64,000 bases of DNA from Verrucomicrobiaceae bacterium (lineage in GTDB: Bacteria > Verrucomicrobiota > Verrucomicrobiia > Verrucomicrobiales > Verrucomicrobiaceae): assembly GCA_016795465.1 (NCBI GenBank), contig JAEUHK010000112.1, positions 42,980 to 106,979 of the forward strand, given 5' to 3'. This document shows, piece by piece, positions 24,929 to 33,542 of this stretch (positions within the stretch are counted from its first letter, which is position 1; every line of letters starts with the position of its first letter). Made by a program: the position numbers and the translations under genes. Under the pieces are notes generated by a model. It did no database searches. It was not told the DNA's origin and was given only the letters and a program-made list of their open reading frames with translations.

Positions 24929-25215
24929 GCGTCGTTGGTTTCGACAGGATATTCGGAAAGCAGCAACGTCATGTCGAGTTCGGCCATTCGAGCGAGTGCT
25001 TTCGGTTCAAGAGCGCTTCCGCCGCCTCCAGCATCGGCTCTCCACCCGAAGCCGATGTCAGCCACCAGAGCCCCTGGTTTCAACTCCTTCGCTGACGAGT
25101 CGAGCCAGGCTGAAAAGGTGCTCACCTGCAAAGGCAGGCTCCAAGAGTCATCGCACAGCCAAGCCACTTCCTCGACCGGCGCGCCCGGCTTGTTGCGATA
25201 GACTTTGATGGGCAT
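24925..25215 (-). CDS. Conserved-looking 96-aa protein, unknown function
   Basis: I do not recognise this protein. It starts MPIKVYRNKPGAPVEEVAWLC and continues with LPLQVSTFSAWLDSSAKELKPG and a Gly-rich GWRADAGGGG, ending LSEYPVETNDA. It is soluble. Being ATGA-coupled to hldA and 11 bases after the DAHP synthase gene supports that it is translated. Confidence 0.65.
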   Translation of the reverse strand: MPIKVYRNKPGAPVEEVAWLCDDSWSLPLQVSTFSAWLDSSAKELKPGALVADIGFGWRADAGGGGSALEPKALARMAELDMTLLLSEYPVETNDA

Positions 25216-25226
25216 CGGCTTCTGCT

Positions 25227-26291
25227 TCACTTTTTGCGGCGCTCGCGCACGGCGGCGGCGAGTTCGTCGAGCATCGTTTCGGTGGTGGACCAGTTCACGC
25301 AGGCGTCGGTGATGCTCTGGCCGTAGGTGAGCGGCACGCCGGTCTTGGTGTCCTGGCGGCCTTCGACAAGGTGGCTTTCGATCATGACGCCGGTGATGGC
25401 TTTGCTGCCGGCGGAGAGTTGTTCCGAAAGCGAGGCGCTGACGAGCGGTTGCTTGCGGTAATCCTTGAGGCTGTTGCCGTGGCTGCAATCAATCATGACG
25501 CTGGCGGGCAATCCGCGAGCAGCGAGTTGATCGGAGGCGGTTTTGATGGATGCGGCGTCGAAATTGGTGCCGCCTTTGCCGCCGCGCAGGATCACGTGGC
25601 AGGCGTTGTTGCCCTTCGTGCTGACGATGGCGGCGACGCCGTCTTTGGTGACCGAGAGGAAGCTGTGCTGGCCTTTGGCGGCCTCGATGGCATCCAAAGC
25701 GACCTGGATGCCGCCGTCGGTGCCGTTTTTGAAGCCGACGGGCATGCTCAAACCAGATGCGAGTTGGCGATGCACTTGGCTTTCCGTCGTGCGGGCACCG
25801 ATCGCGCCCCAGACGACGACATCGGCGATGTACTGCGGTGTGATGACATCGAGAAACTCCGTGCCGGCGGGAATGCCCATCTGCGTGAGCTCGAGCAGCA
25901 GGCCGCGAGCGCCGCGCAGGCCGTTGTTGATGTCGAAACTGCCGTCGAGATGCGGGTCATTGATGAATCCTTTCCAACCGACGGTGGTGCGCGGCTTTTC
26001 AAAATAGACGCGCATGACGATCTCGAGGTCCGCGGCGTGCTTTGCGCGTGCGGCGATGATGTGGCGGCCGTATTCGAGAGCCGACTTCGTGTCGTGAATC
26101 GAGCACGGACCGACGACGACCAGCAAGCGGTCGTCTTTGAGATTGAGGATGGCTTCTGACTTCTTGCGGGACTCCTCGACAAAGGCGGCCTCGGCATCGC
26201 GCAGCGGATACTCGTGCATGAGCAGCGCAGGCTGGATAAGCGGGAGGATTTCAGCGACGCGAAGGTCGTCGGTGGGATGCGATTGGCTCAC
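25227..26291 (-). CDS. aroG: 3-deoxy-7-phosphoheptulonate (DAHP) synthase, class I
   Basis: The enzyme condenses phosphoenolpyruvate and erythrose 4-phosphate in the first step of aromatic amino-acid biosynthesis. The 354-residue protein has the AroF/G/H-type motifs VVVGPCSIHD, FEKPRTTVGWKGFINDP, PAGTEFLDVITPQY, GFKNGTDG, SVTKDG and VMIDCSHGNSLKDY. Which feedback class (Phe, Tyr or Trp) applies cannot be read with confidence, so the symbol is provisional. It uses a GTG start at 26291 with no Shine-Dalgarno-like sequence. It heads the run into hldA-gmhA; cotranscription with a heptose pathway is unusual but the spacing supports it. Confidence 0.93.
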   Translation of the reverse strand: MSQSHPTDDLRVAEILPLIQPALLMHEYPLRDAEAAFVEESRKKSEAILNLKDDRLLVVVGPCSIHDTKSALEYGRHIIAARAKHAADLEIVMRVYFEKPRTTVGWKGFINDPHLDGSFDINNGLRGARGLLLELTQMGIPAGTEFLDVITPQYIADVVVWGAIGARTTESQVHRQLASGLSMPVGFKNGTDGGIQVALDAIEAAKGQHSFLSVTKDGVAAIVSTKGNNACHVILRGGKGGTNFDAASIKTASDQLAARGLPASVMIDCSHGNSLKDYRKQPLVSASLSEQLSAGSKAITGVMIESHLVEGRQDTKTGVPLTYGQSITDACVNWSTTETMLDELAAAVRERRKK

Positions 26292-26377
26292 GGGACAGAA
26301 AGGGGGCGAAAATGGGGCGGCAGTGTGGGGCGTTGAGAGGCCGCGTCAATGGCCGGAACGAGCGGGATGGCTGGAGC

Positions 26378-26438
26378 GGTGGAGTTTTGGAGTGTTGTAG
26401 GTCCTCATCACTCCTCTACTCCAACACTCCATTCCACC
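26378..26438. repeat. Imperfect inverted repeat with GGAGTG motifs
   Basis: The arms beginning GGTGGAGTTTTGGAGTGTTG (26378-26397) and ending CAACACTCCATTCCACC (26422-26438) pair over GGTGGA and the 10-bp TGGAGTGTTG/CAACACTCCA. The left arm shares GTTTTGGAGTG with the coding palindrome at 8146-8226. Confidence 0.65.
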
Positions 26439-26568
26439 CGGCCAAGCTGCCGCCCTTGGTGACTCCACGGAGGGAGGCACCCCGTCGGTGTGATGGGTGA
26501 TTCGGGCGCACGAGGCGATGGCGGCCTTCCCAGGCTGGTTTGCATGGGAATTATGCCAATTAGAGTAT

Positions 26569-26596
26569 TTTGCCACCAGTTGGGTATTTTGGCAAA
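26569..26596. promoter_or_regulatory. AT-rich inverted repeat upstream of the YyaL-type gene, possible operator
   Basis: TTTGCCA (26569-26575) and TGGCAAA (26590-26596) form a 7-bp inverted repeat spaced by 14 bases inside the only AT-rich stretch of the gap. It could be a regulator site or part of a promoter; this is a guess from position and composition. Confidence 0.35.
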
Positions 26597-26648
26597 GTTA
26601 AATATCCGGGAGCGGCAGTACATTGGGAGGCCGTTCGGGGCGGGTTTT

Positions 26649-26664
26649 GTCCGACGTGTCGGAC
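26649..26664. repeat. Perfect palindrome GTCCGAC-GT-GTCGGAC
   Basis: A 7-bp stem with a 2-base centre lies 71 bases before the YyaL-type start. A further CCGGACAGATCC follows. The sequence looks like a degenerate REP-type unit. Confidence 0.55.
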
Positions 26665-26735
26665 TGGCCGGACAGATCCAAGGCGTGGCCTTGCAACCTT
26701 CCTCAAACCGGGAACGTTCGCTGCATCCCCCAACC

Positions 26736-28916
26736 ATGAGCGAAACCACCCCCAACTCGCCCAAGCACACCAACGCGCTCGCCAAGGAGCGCTCGCCCTA
26801 CTTGCTGCAGCATGCGCACAATCCCGTGAACTGGCTGCCGTGGGGCGAAGAGGCCTTCAAATTGGCCAAAGAACAGGACAAACCCATCTTCCTCTCCTCC
26901 GGCTACTCCACCTGCCACTGGTGCCACGTCATGGAGCGCGAGTCCTTCGAGAACGAAGAGACCGCGAAGCTGCTCAACGACCACTTCATCCCCGTCAAAG
27001 TTGATCGCGAGGAGCGCCCCGACGTGGACCTCACCTACATGACCTACGTCCAGGCCGCGAGCGGTCAGGGCGGCTGGCCGATGAGCGTCTTCCTCACGCC
27101 GGAACTGAAACCGTTTTACGGCGGCACTTACTACCCGCCGGAGGACACACCGGGACGCATCGGCTTCAAACATCTGCTCACCGAGCTCTCGAAGATCTGG
27201 AGCGAGGATCGCCAAGGCGTCGAAGAACGCGCCAGCAAGTCCGTCGAGAAGCTCCAAGAACACCTCGATAACGAAAACAAGGAAGTCACCGGCATTGATC
27301 CGCAGGCCGTACTGCAAAAAGCCTACGACGACCTCAGCGGCAGCTTTGATTACCACGAAGGCGGCTTTGGCGGCGCACCGAAATTCCCACGGCCCACCGC
27401 TTTGAACCTCCTCATGCGCATCCATCGCGCCTTCGCGAAGCGCGAGGACAAGGAGCGCAATCACGAGAGCGATTGGGCCATGGAGATGACCGTCAAAACG
27501 CTCCGCGGCATGGCCAATGGCGGCATGCGCGACCATCTCGGCGGCGGCTTCCATCGCTACAGCGTCGATGCCTACTGGCACATCCCGCACTACGAAAAAA
27601 TGCTCTACGACCAGGGCCAGCTCCTCAGCGCCTACATTGACGCGTGGAAGCTCACCGAGGGCAACGCGCTCTTTGAAACCATCATCCGCAGCACCGTCGC
27701 CTATTTGAAACGCGACCTCCGCCACGCCGATGGCGGCTTCTTCTCCGCCGAGGACGCCGACAGCCTCGCCACGGCCGATGCCGCGCATAAAACCGAAGGC
27801 GCCTTCTACGTCTGGAAAGCCGCCGAGATCGACGAGATCCTCGGCAAGGAGCACGGCAACATCTTCCGCTACGCCTACGGAGCCCGCCGCGATGGCAACG
27901 CCCGCCCCGAGAGCGATCCACATGGCGAATTGAAGGGCCTCAACACCCTCTACCGCGCCGTCTCCTTCAAAAAGACCGGCGAGTACTTCAAGAAGACCGC
28001 CGACGAGGTCAAAACGATCATCGACGCCGCCATCGAGAAGCTCATCGAGGCCCGCAACAAGCGTCCTCGCCCGCATCGCGACGACAAAATCATCACCGCG
28101 TGGAACGGCCTCACCATCGCCGGCCTCGCCCGCTGCGGTGCCGCGCTCGGCGATGCCGAAATGATCACGCTCGCCACCCAGGCCGCGCAGTTCATCCACG
28201 ACCAACTCTGCACCACCCCCGGCAAAGACCTCCATCGCTCCTGGCGCGAAGGTCAGCGCGGCCCCAAGACCTTCTCCATCGACCACGCCTGCCTCATCCA
28301 CGGCCTGCTCGATCTTTATGAAGCCACCTTCGACGTAAAATGGCTCCAGTGGGCCGTTTCACTGCAAAGCGAGATGGACGCGCAGTTCCTCGACAAAGAA
28401 AACGGCGGCTACTTCAGCGTCCACACCGACATGCCGAACAGCGTCCTCCGCATCAAAGAAGACTACGACGGCGCCGAGCCCTCCCCAAACTCCCTCGCCG
28501 CCCTCAACCTCGTCCGCCTCAGCGCCCTCCTCGCCAAAGACAGCTACAAAGCGCAGGCCGAGAAGATCTTCGCCCTCTTCGGCAACACGCTTCAAAGCAG
28601 CGCCTCCGCCGTCCCCGTCATGTCGATGGCCTTCGACCTCCTCCATCGCGGCAAAACCCAAATCGTCCTCGCCGGCGACAAAACCGCCCCCGAGTTCCAA
28701 AAACTCGCGAATCAACTCCGCCGCCAGTTCCTGCCCAACGCCGCCCTTTTGCACGCCGATGGCGGTGACGCCCAAAAATGGCTCTCCGAGCACAACGAAG
28801 CCATTTCCGACATGAAACCCCTCAACGGCCAACCCGCCGCCTACATCTGCCAAAACTTCACCTGCCAAGCTCCTGTGACTTCGGTGGAGGAGGTGGAGAA
28901 GTTGTTGGGTAGATAA
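26736..28916 (+). CDS. YyaL/DUF255-type thioredoxin-fold protein
   Basis: This 726-residue protein has an N-terminal thioredoxin-like domain (about 10-170) with the conserved KERSPYLLQHAHNPVNW and CxxC centre STCHWCHVMERESF (Cys60/Cys63), and a long alpha-toroid region like glycoside hydrolase or epimerase folds (GEGGFGGAPKFP-like block, DHLGGGFHRYSVD, PHYEKMLYDQ, FSAEDADS). It is the widespread YyaL/spermatogenesis-associated protein 20 family; the biochemical role is unknown. ATG 26736 matches the family N-terminus. No Shine-Dalgarno-like sequence precedes it. Confidence 0.92.
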   Translation: MSETTPNSPKHTNALAKERSPYLLQHAHNPVNWLPWGEEAFKLAKEQDKPIFLSSGYSTCHWCHVMERESFENEETAKLLNDHFIPVKVDREERPDVDLTYMTYVQAASGQGGWPMSVFLTPELKPFYGGTYYPPEDTPGRIGFKHLLTELSKIWSEDRQGVEERASKSVEKLQEHLDNENKEVTGIDPQAVLQKAYDDLSGSFDYHEGGFGGAPKFPRPTALNLLMRIHRAFAKREDKERNHESDWAMEMTVKTLRGMANGGMRDHLGGGFHRYSVDAYWHIPHYEKMLYDQGQLLSAYIDAWKLTEGNALFETIIRSTVAYLKRDLRHADGGFFSAEDADSLATADAAHKTEGAFYVWKAAEIDEILGKEHGNIFRYAYGARRDGNARPESDPHGELKGLNTLYRAVSFKKTGEYFKKTADEVKTIIDAAIEKLIEARNKRPRPHRDDKIITAWNGLTIAGLARCGAALGDAEMITLATQAAQFIHDQLCTTPGKDLHRSWREGQRGPKTFSIDHACLIHGLLDLYEATFDVKWLQWAVSLQSEMDAQFLDKENGGYFSVHTDMPNSVLRIKEDYDGAEPSPNSLAALNLVRLSALLAKDSYKAQAEKIFALFGNTLQSSASAVPVMSMAFDLLHRGKTQIVLAGDKTAPEFQKLANQLRRQFLPNAALLHADGGDAQKWLSEHNEAISDMKPLNGQPAAYICQNFTCQAPVTSVEEVEKLLGR

Positions 28917-28931
28917 TGTTTCAGCTCCAAA

Positions 28932-29792
28932 CTACCTCCCTCGCGCCAGCCAGACGCCCAGCACGGCTACGACCATGCCGATCAGCGACAGGCCCGTCAG
29001 CGTCTCGCCAAAAATGGCCCACGCCATGAGCGCGGTGACGGCGGGCACGGTATAAAAGAGGCGCGTCACATTCACCGCGGTGCCGCTGCGGATGAGATGA
29101 TTCAGCAGGCTGATTGCGCCAATCGAGAGCACCAGCGCCACCCACAGCACGGCAAACACAAACTGCCCGCTCCATTGCACCTCCCGCGTCTCCGTGGTGA
29201 GCGCGAGCACCGCGGTGACAAGCAGGCTCGCGGCATACTGCACCACCGTGCTCGTGCGCAGATCAAAGGTGGGGCAATGACGCTTTTGCCACAGTGTGCC
29301 GGCCGTGATGCCCGCGAGCGCGGCGATGGCGGGCATCATCATCGTCAGCGTGAGCCCGCTGCCCGTTTTATGCGCGACAACCATCGTCGTGCCGACAAAT
29401 CCGAGCACGAGCCCGCCCCACTGCCGTGGCAAAACTCGCTCGCCGAGCGCGAGTCCCGCGAAAGCGGCGGTGAGGATCGGCTGCATCGAAACAATCAAGC
29501 TCACCATGCCCGACGGAAGCCCCAGCCGCAGCGACCACACGCAGCCGCTCAGATACACCGCATGAATCAGCAACCCGGCGATGGCGATGTGCATCCACTG
29601 CCGCCCGCCACGCGGCCACGGTGCCCGCGTGAACCACGCGATGGGCACCAGAATCATGAGCACGATCACATACCGCAGCGTCAGAAACGTAAACGGCTCC
29701 GCATAAGGCACGCCCAGCTTTGACCCGATGAACCCGCTGCTCCAAAGCAGAACAAACAGATGCGGAATGAATGCTCGCCAGCCCTGTTTCAT
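28932..29792 (-). CDS. EamA-family (DMT) transporter
   Basis: This 286-residue protein has ten membrane spans in two EamA repeats (about 8-140 and 150-284). Markers are FVLLWSSGFIGSKLGVPYAEP at the start and AVTALMAWAIFGETLTGLSLIGMVVAVLGV at the end. Members export amino acids or other metabolites. The start overlaps the SGNH-hydrolase stop by ATGA; the tail of that gene is formed by a palindromic repeat. Confidence 0.9.
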   Translation of the reverse strand: MKQGWRAFIPHLFVLLWSSGFIGSKLGVPYAEPFTFLTLRYVIVLMILVPIAWFTRAPWPRGGRQWMHIAIAGLLIHAVYLSGCVWSLRLGLPSGMVSLIVSMQPILTAAFAGLALGERVLPRQWGGLVLGFVGTTMVVAHKTGSGLTLTMMMPAIAALAGITAGTLWQKRHCPTFDLRTSTVVQYAASLLVTAVLALTTETREVQWSGQFVFAVLWVALVLSIGAISLLNHLIRSGTAVNVTRLFYTVPAVTALMAWAIFGETLTGLSLIGMVVAVLGVWLARGR

Positions 29793-30742
29793 CGTAGAAC
29801 GGGTTTTCCAACCCGTTGGATTTCTGGGCTTTGATTCACTCGCGCCACCACCGCCTCATGTGCCGTCTCTTGAAGGAATCGCACAAACTCCGCATCGAGC
29901 CCTTTCGGGATAAAGCTGATGCCTTCAGCACTCTCGCCAAACAGCACCTCATACCACACGCAGGCCCCGAGATACTCGCCCGCGAGGTTCGCGTGATGGC
30001 CGTCCATGCTCAGCACGATCTTTTTGCCATCCTTCGACTTCTTCCAAGCCCAGCCGACATGGAGCGAGTGCGTCTGAATCGGCAATTCGGGCTGTTTCGC
30101 CGTTTTGGCATCGAAAGGCTTCGGATCAGGCTTGAAACCCCATTTCGCGTCTGTGTCGGCACGAAAGAACGCATCGCCAACCGGGATGATTTTCGCGCCA
30201 AACTCGGTCGCGAGCCGTTCGTAGGCCGCCGTGAGCCCTCGATACATTTCTTCCTGCGTCTTCGGTTCGCCGGGTTTCGGCGCTTTCACGGCAAAACGCG
30301 GATCATCGACGCGATAGGCCCATGTTTGATGAATCAAGAGCTTCGCCTGCGGCGCGTGTTTCATGATCAAATCGCGCAGAAAGCCCGCGTGCGGCTGGTA
30401 GGTGCCGTAGTCGTGGCTTTTGATGCTCGCCTGCTGGATCGTGACGTGGTCCCAGCGATCCGCCGTGAGGTTCGCGATGAGATCTTTGCCATTCGAGTAA
30501 AGCCGCGCCTTGCCCTCCGCCTTCGTCTTGTCCGCATGCACCTGAAACGACGATCCACCGATGACGAGCGAGTTGTGGATCAACGTATGCCCACCCGCCT
30601 TCGCGATGTCATTCAGATACTTCGTGGCATTCGCCGAGAAGCTGTTCCCGATCGTAAGAATGCGCACGGTCTTCGGCTCGCCCGCGACGACGCTGATGGT
30701 CAGCAGCAGAAAGGCGACGAAATAGCGGGCGAGGTGGTTCAT
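29789..30742 (-). CDS. Secreted SGNH/GDSL-type hydrolase (DUF4886-like)
   Basis: This 317-residue protein starts with a signal peptide (MNHLARYFVAFLLLTISVVAG). The GDSL-like block ILTIGNSFSANATKYL carries the putative nucleophile Ser34, and the late SMDGHHANLAGEYLGA supplies the Asp-x-x-His pair. It probably acts as an esterase in the periplasm or outside; the natural substrate is unknown. The last residues (QRVGKPVLR) are encoded by the palindrome at 29798-29817, and the stop overlaps the transporter start. The ATG at 30742 is chosen for the signal peptide. Confidence 0.85.
   Translation of the reverse strand: MNHLARYFVAFLLLTISVVAGEPKTVRILTIGNSFSANATKYLNDIAKAGGHTLIHNSLVIGGSSFQVHADKTKAEGKARLYSNGKDLIANLTADRWDHVTIQQASIKSHDYGTYQPHAGFLRDLIMKHAPQAKLLIHQTWAYRVDDPRFAVKAPKPGEPKTQEEMYRGLTAAYERLATEFGAKIIPVGDAFFRADTDAKWGFKPDPKPFDAKTAKQPELPIQTHSLHVGWAWKKSKDGKKIVLSMDGHHANLAGEYLGACVWYEVLFGESAEGISFIPKGLDAEFVRFLQETAHEAVVARVNQSPEIQRVGKPVLR
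29798..29817. repeat. Hairpin AACGGGTT-TTCC-AACCCGTT, partly coding
   Basis: A perfect 8-bp stem with a TTCC loop. It lies within the last codons of the SGNH hydrolase, just before the stop/start overlap with the transporter. The same architecture and loop occur at 48391-48410. Confidence 0.75.
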
Positions 30743-30790
30743 GCGGCCCTTTAGAACGAATGAGCCGCGGCGCAATCTTCGATCATTCCA

Positions 30791-33403
30791 TTACTTCTTC
30801 TCCAGCTTCAGGTTATCGATGAAGAACGCGGTCTTCTTCGTGCCGAGGGCGCTGAAGAGCATGTAGCTGGCGCTGTTCCAACCGGGTTTGGCAGCGAAGG
30901 TGAGCCAGCCCTTCTTCTCGCCGTCCTGTCGCGTGGCGTTCACGGTCCAGGTGCCTTTCTGCGTGTCGGCGTTGATCGTGACGTGAAGCCATTGGTTCGG
31001 CGCGACCTCGAAAGGAACGGCCTTGCCATCAAGGCCGGGGGCAAACTTGCCGTTCTGCCAGCGCACATACGGACCGGCGGCGAACTCGCCGTTTTTGCCG
31101 CGAATCTCGAAGAACCAATCCGCGCCCTCCTGCGCCATGATGTCGAACTCGATGTGGAAAGTGCCGCCTTCCCAAGTGGTGGGGTAAATGTCGAGCACGG
31201 GGTCGTAGCTATGCTTCAAACCGGGCACGTCCTGCACTTTGAGGCAGCGCTTGCCGCCCGGCGTGAAGGGCGATGACGTCTCATCGGTCACGCCGATGCT
31301 CTCCCCTTTGTTTTCGCGATCATACTTCGCCGTGCGGATGCCGAGCAGGCCGAGCGAGGTGTGCTCAAAGTCTTGATCGATGTGAAAAGGCGGCGCAGGC
31401 CACGGTTTGGCATCTGCGTCCCAGTTTGGGTAGTCGTGACCCTTCGCAGCGAGTGCATGCCATGCTGCGTCGGCTTTGCGCACACCGGCCAAGGTGAGGT
31501 CCCAAGGCTTGAAGCCGATCTTTTCAGCCGGTGAGCCGGGTTTGAGGCGGAAATCGCGTTTTGCGATGTCTTCGAACATCGGATCGGCGAACTGGCTGCC
31601 ATTGTCGCGGCCCATCTTGCGCCATTCATCCCAGGTGAAGTGGCTTTTGGTGAGTTTGGCGGGGATTTTGCCATCGGTGGGCCAGTAGAGGTTGTTTTTG
31701 AAGATGAGGCTGTCCTTCGGATCGCCGCGATCGATCTTGTCGAAGAGCTTCCAGTTCCACTCGCCACCATCGAGCAGCGGCGACGCGGGGTCCCACACGA
31801 CGATGTTGTTCAGGTAGCGGAAGCGCAGGCGTGCCTCGTTTCGCGAGGCCTGGATCTGCGCGGAGTTGCCGAAGGCGAAGATGTTGTTCCGCACCGTGTT
31901 GAAGTAGCCGTAGTGCTGGTGAAAGCCCGCATTCCAGGTGTCGTGCACGAGGTTGTTTTCCATCAGAGTGTCCGTGGCACCTTCATCATTGTAGAGCCCC
32001 CAGCCGCCGTAGCGATGGCTGGCGATGTGATGCACGTGATTGCCTCTAATAATAGTGCCCGGCGAGGTGCCGAGGCCATAAAAGCCGCCCATGTCACTCA
32101 AATACGCCCAGCCGAGGTGATGGATGTGGTTGTTCTCGACGAGCGTCTCGCGCGATGCGGTGTCGCCATAGCCCCAGTTCCATCCGGCGCTGATGCCGGT
32201 GTAATAAAAGTCGCCGATGTCGCAATGCGTGACCGCGCAGTGCTGCGTGTGCGTGAAGACCACGCCGCAGGCGCTCGGATGCAGCCGACCGCCATGCTGG
32301 ATGATGCAGTCATCGACGACGATGTGATGATTCACCCGTGCATCCGCCGGACGACCCGTCTCGCCGACATACACACCGCCGCCACCGAGGTCGTGGAGAT
32401 GGCAATGCTTCACCGACGAGTCCGCGCAGCCGTTTTTGAACCAGATCGCGTGCAGACCGGTGTGCGCGATCTCGCAGTTCTCGAAATGAATGCCGCGCGA
32501 GTCCTCGATCTCGATGCAGCCATCGCTCGTTGTGGCCGCCTGTCCATCGTGCAAACCCTCCGCCGGATACAGATGCTGGCTGTATTGAAACGAGATGCCT
32601 TCAAAGCGCACATCGTGAGCGCCTTTTATCACGAGGAACTTTGTCACCACCGGCGCGATGACCTCCGCCTTCGTCGTGTCTTCTCCTGGCAACGGCAGGT
32701 AAAGCACCTCGCCCTTCGCCTTGTCGAGAAACCACTCGCCCGGCGCATCCAGCGCAGCGCGATAGTTCTCCGCCCACCAACGCTGATCCGGCTCGAACTC
32801 GACAAACGGATACCGCGCCCGGCCTTTGATGCGCACGCCGAGAATTTCATCGTTCAACTCTTGAATGCGGCACTGCCCCACGGCCCACGCATGCGTCACC
32901 GTGAGCAAAACGTCATCGCGCTCCGTTTGCGGGATCGCCTTCAGCATGTTGAACTGCTCCTTCGCGATGCAAAACGCGTGGAAGTTCATGTTTTGCGTGA
33001 GTCCCTTGAACGCATCCGCCGCCACCGCCTCCGTGATGTGGAAGAAACCCTTGTTCGGCGAGCGAGCCAGCGTCGCGCGGCGGCCATTGATCCAGAGCTG
33101 CTCAAACTTCCACGCTTTGTCCTGCAGCGTAGCTTTCCAGAGATCGCCATCCTTGACCCAGCCCGTGATCGGCTTTCCGGCCATGAAGACCGCGTTCTTG
33201 CCGCTCCACGTCACCTGCGAGTCGTCTTTGCCGAGCGTGATCGTCTCCGCGATGGGATGAATGCCGTCCTCAACAATGATGCGCACCGGTTTGGGAGCCT
33301 TGCGGGCTTGGTCGAGCACCGCGGCGAGGTTTCCAGGCTTCAAAACGAGGTCGGCGGCGGAAAGAGCGGAGACAAGAAGGAGAAAACAGGCAGTCCTGAG
33401 CAT
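30791..33403 (-). CDS. Secreted right-handed beta-helix protein
   Basis: This 870-residue protein has a signal peptide (MLRTACFLLLVSALSA). After an N-terminal region (about 17-240), a parallel beta-helix follows with repeated VVDDCIIQHGG, ENNHIHHLG, IIRGNHVHHIASH and LMENNLVHDTWN turns, rich in His/Asn as in pectate-lyase-like folds. A C-terminal concanavalin-like domain (about 690-868; FHIEFDIMAQEGADWFFEIRG, ATRQDGEKKGW, FFIDNLKLEKK) probably binds carbohydrate. It fits a polysaccharide lyase or glycosidase, but the activity is unproven. The ATG at 33403 fits the signal peptide. It is divergent from the GEVED-esterase with a 139-bp gap. Confidence 0.82.
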   Translation of the reverse strand: MLRTACFLLLVSALSAADLVLKPGNLAAVLDQARKAPKPVRIIVEDGIHPIAETITLGKDDSQVTWSGKNAVFMAGKPITGWVKDGDLWKATLQDKAWKFEQLWINGRRATLARSPNKGFFHITEAVAADAFKGLTQNMNFHAFCIAKEQFNMLKAIPQTERDDVLLTVTHAWAVGQCRIQELNDEILGVRIKGRARYPFVEFEPDQRWWAENYRAALDAPGEWFLDKAKGEVLYLPLPGEDTTKAEVIAPVVTKFLVIKGAHDVRFEGISFQYSQHLYPAEGLHDGQAATTSDGCIEIEDSRGIHFENCEIAHTGLHAIWFKNGCADSSVKHCHLHDLGGGGVYVGETGRPADARVNHHIVVDDCIIQHGGRLHPSACGVVFTHTQHCAVTHCDIGDFYYTGISAGWNWGYGDTASRETLVENNHIHHLGWAYLSDMGGFYGLGTSPGTIIRGNHVHHIASHRYGGWGLYNDEGATDTLMENNLVHDTWNAGFHQHYGYFNTVRNNIFAFGNSAQIQASRNEARLRFRYLNNIVVWDPASPLLDGGEWNWKLFDKIDRGDPKDSLIFKNNLYWPTDGKIPAKLTKSHFTWDEWRKMGRDNGSQFADPMFEDIAKRDFRLKPGSPAEKIGFKPWDLTLAGVRKADAAWHALAAKGHDYPNWDADAKPWPAPPFHIDQDFEHTSLGLLGIRTAKYDRENKGESIGVTDETSSPFTPGGKRCLKVQDVPGLKHSYDPVLDIYPTTWEGGTFHIEFDIMAQEGADWFFEIRGKNGEFAAGPYVRWQNGKFAPGLDGKAVPFEVAPNQWLHVTINADTQKGTWTVNATRQDGEKKGWLTFAAKPGWNSASYMLFSALGTKKTAFFIDNLKLEKK

Positions 33404-33542
33404 GCTCCTTTCATGCCATGCATTCGCGGTGCGGCAAGAATCAATCCTCGTGCTGCACGCCCTGCTGGATGCGATTTTTGAGGCGAGCAAAATTATTTCC
33501 GCGAGTCTGTAACGCCTGACTTGGCCGCGTGTCACGGAGCGC
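33404..33542. other. Divergent intergenic region between beta-helix and esterase genes
   Basis: This 139-bp gap must hold promoters for both genes. An AT-rich patch around 33475-33500 (TTTTTGAGG...AAAATTATTT) is the best promoter candidate. GGAG three bases before ATG 33543 is close for a ribosome site. No hairpin or operator is clear. Confidence 0.4.

Larger units (their letters stand above)
26292..26735. other. 444-bp intergenic region with repeats and a likely promoter
   Basis: This gap between the divergent DAHP synthase and YyaL-type genes holds three palindromes (26378-26438, 26569-26596, 26649-26664) and an AT-rich stretch around 26540-26605 with TTGCAT and TATTTT-like boxes. No convincing gene is present. 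The plus-strand frame is open from 26490, but its translation has no recognisable domain and I treat it as non-coding. Confidence 0.7.

Noticed and set aside
26490..26735. An 82-codon upstream extension of the YyaL-type gene
   Set aside because: The family N-terminus begins just after 26736; the extension spans repeats and an AT-rich promoter-like stretch.
26703..28301. A 532-codon minus-strand frame opposite the YyaL-type gene
   Set aside because: No domain, and the plus strand has full family motifs.
31640..33481. A 613-codon plus-strand frame opposite the beta-helix gene
   Set aside because: No domain or signal; the minus strand has signal peptide, helix repeats and lectin-like domain.
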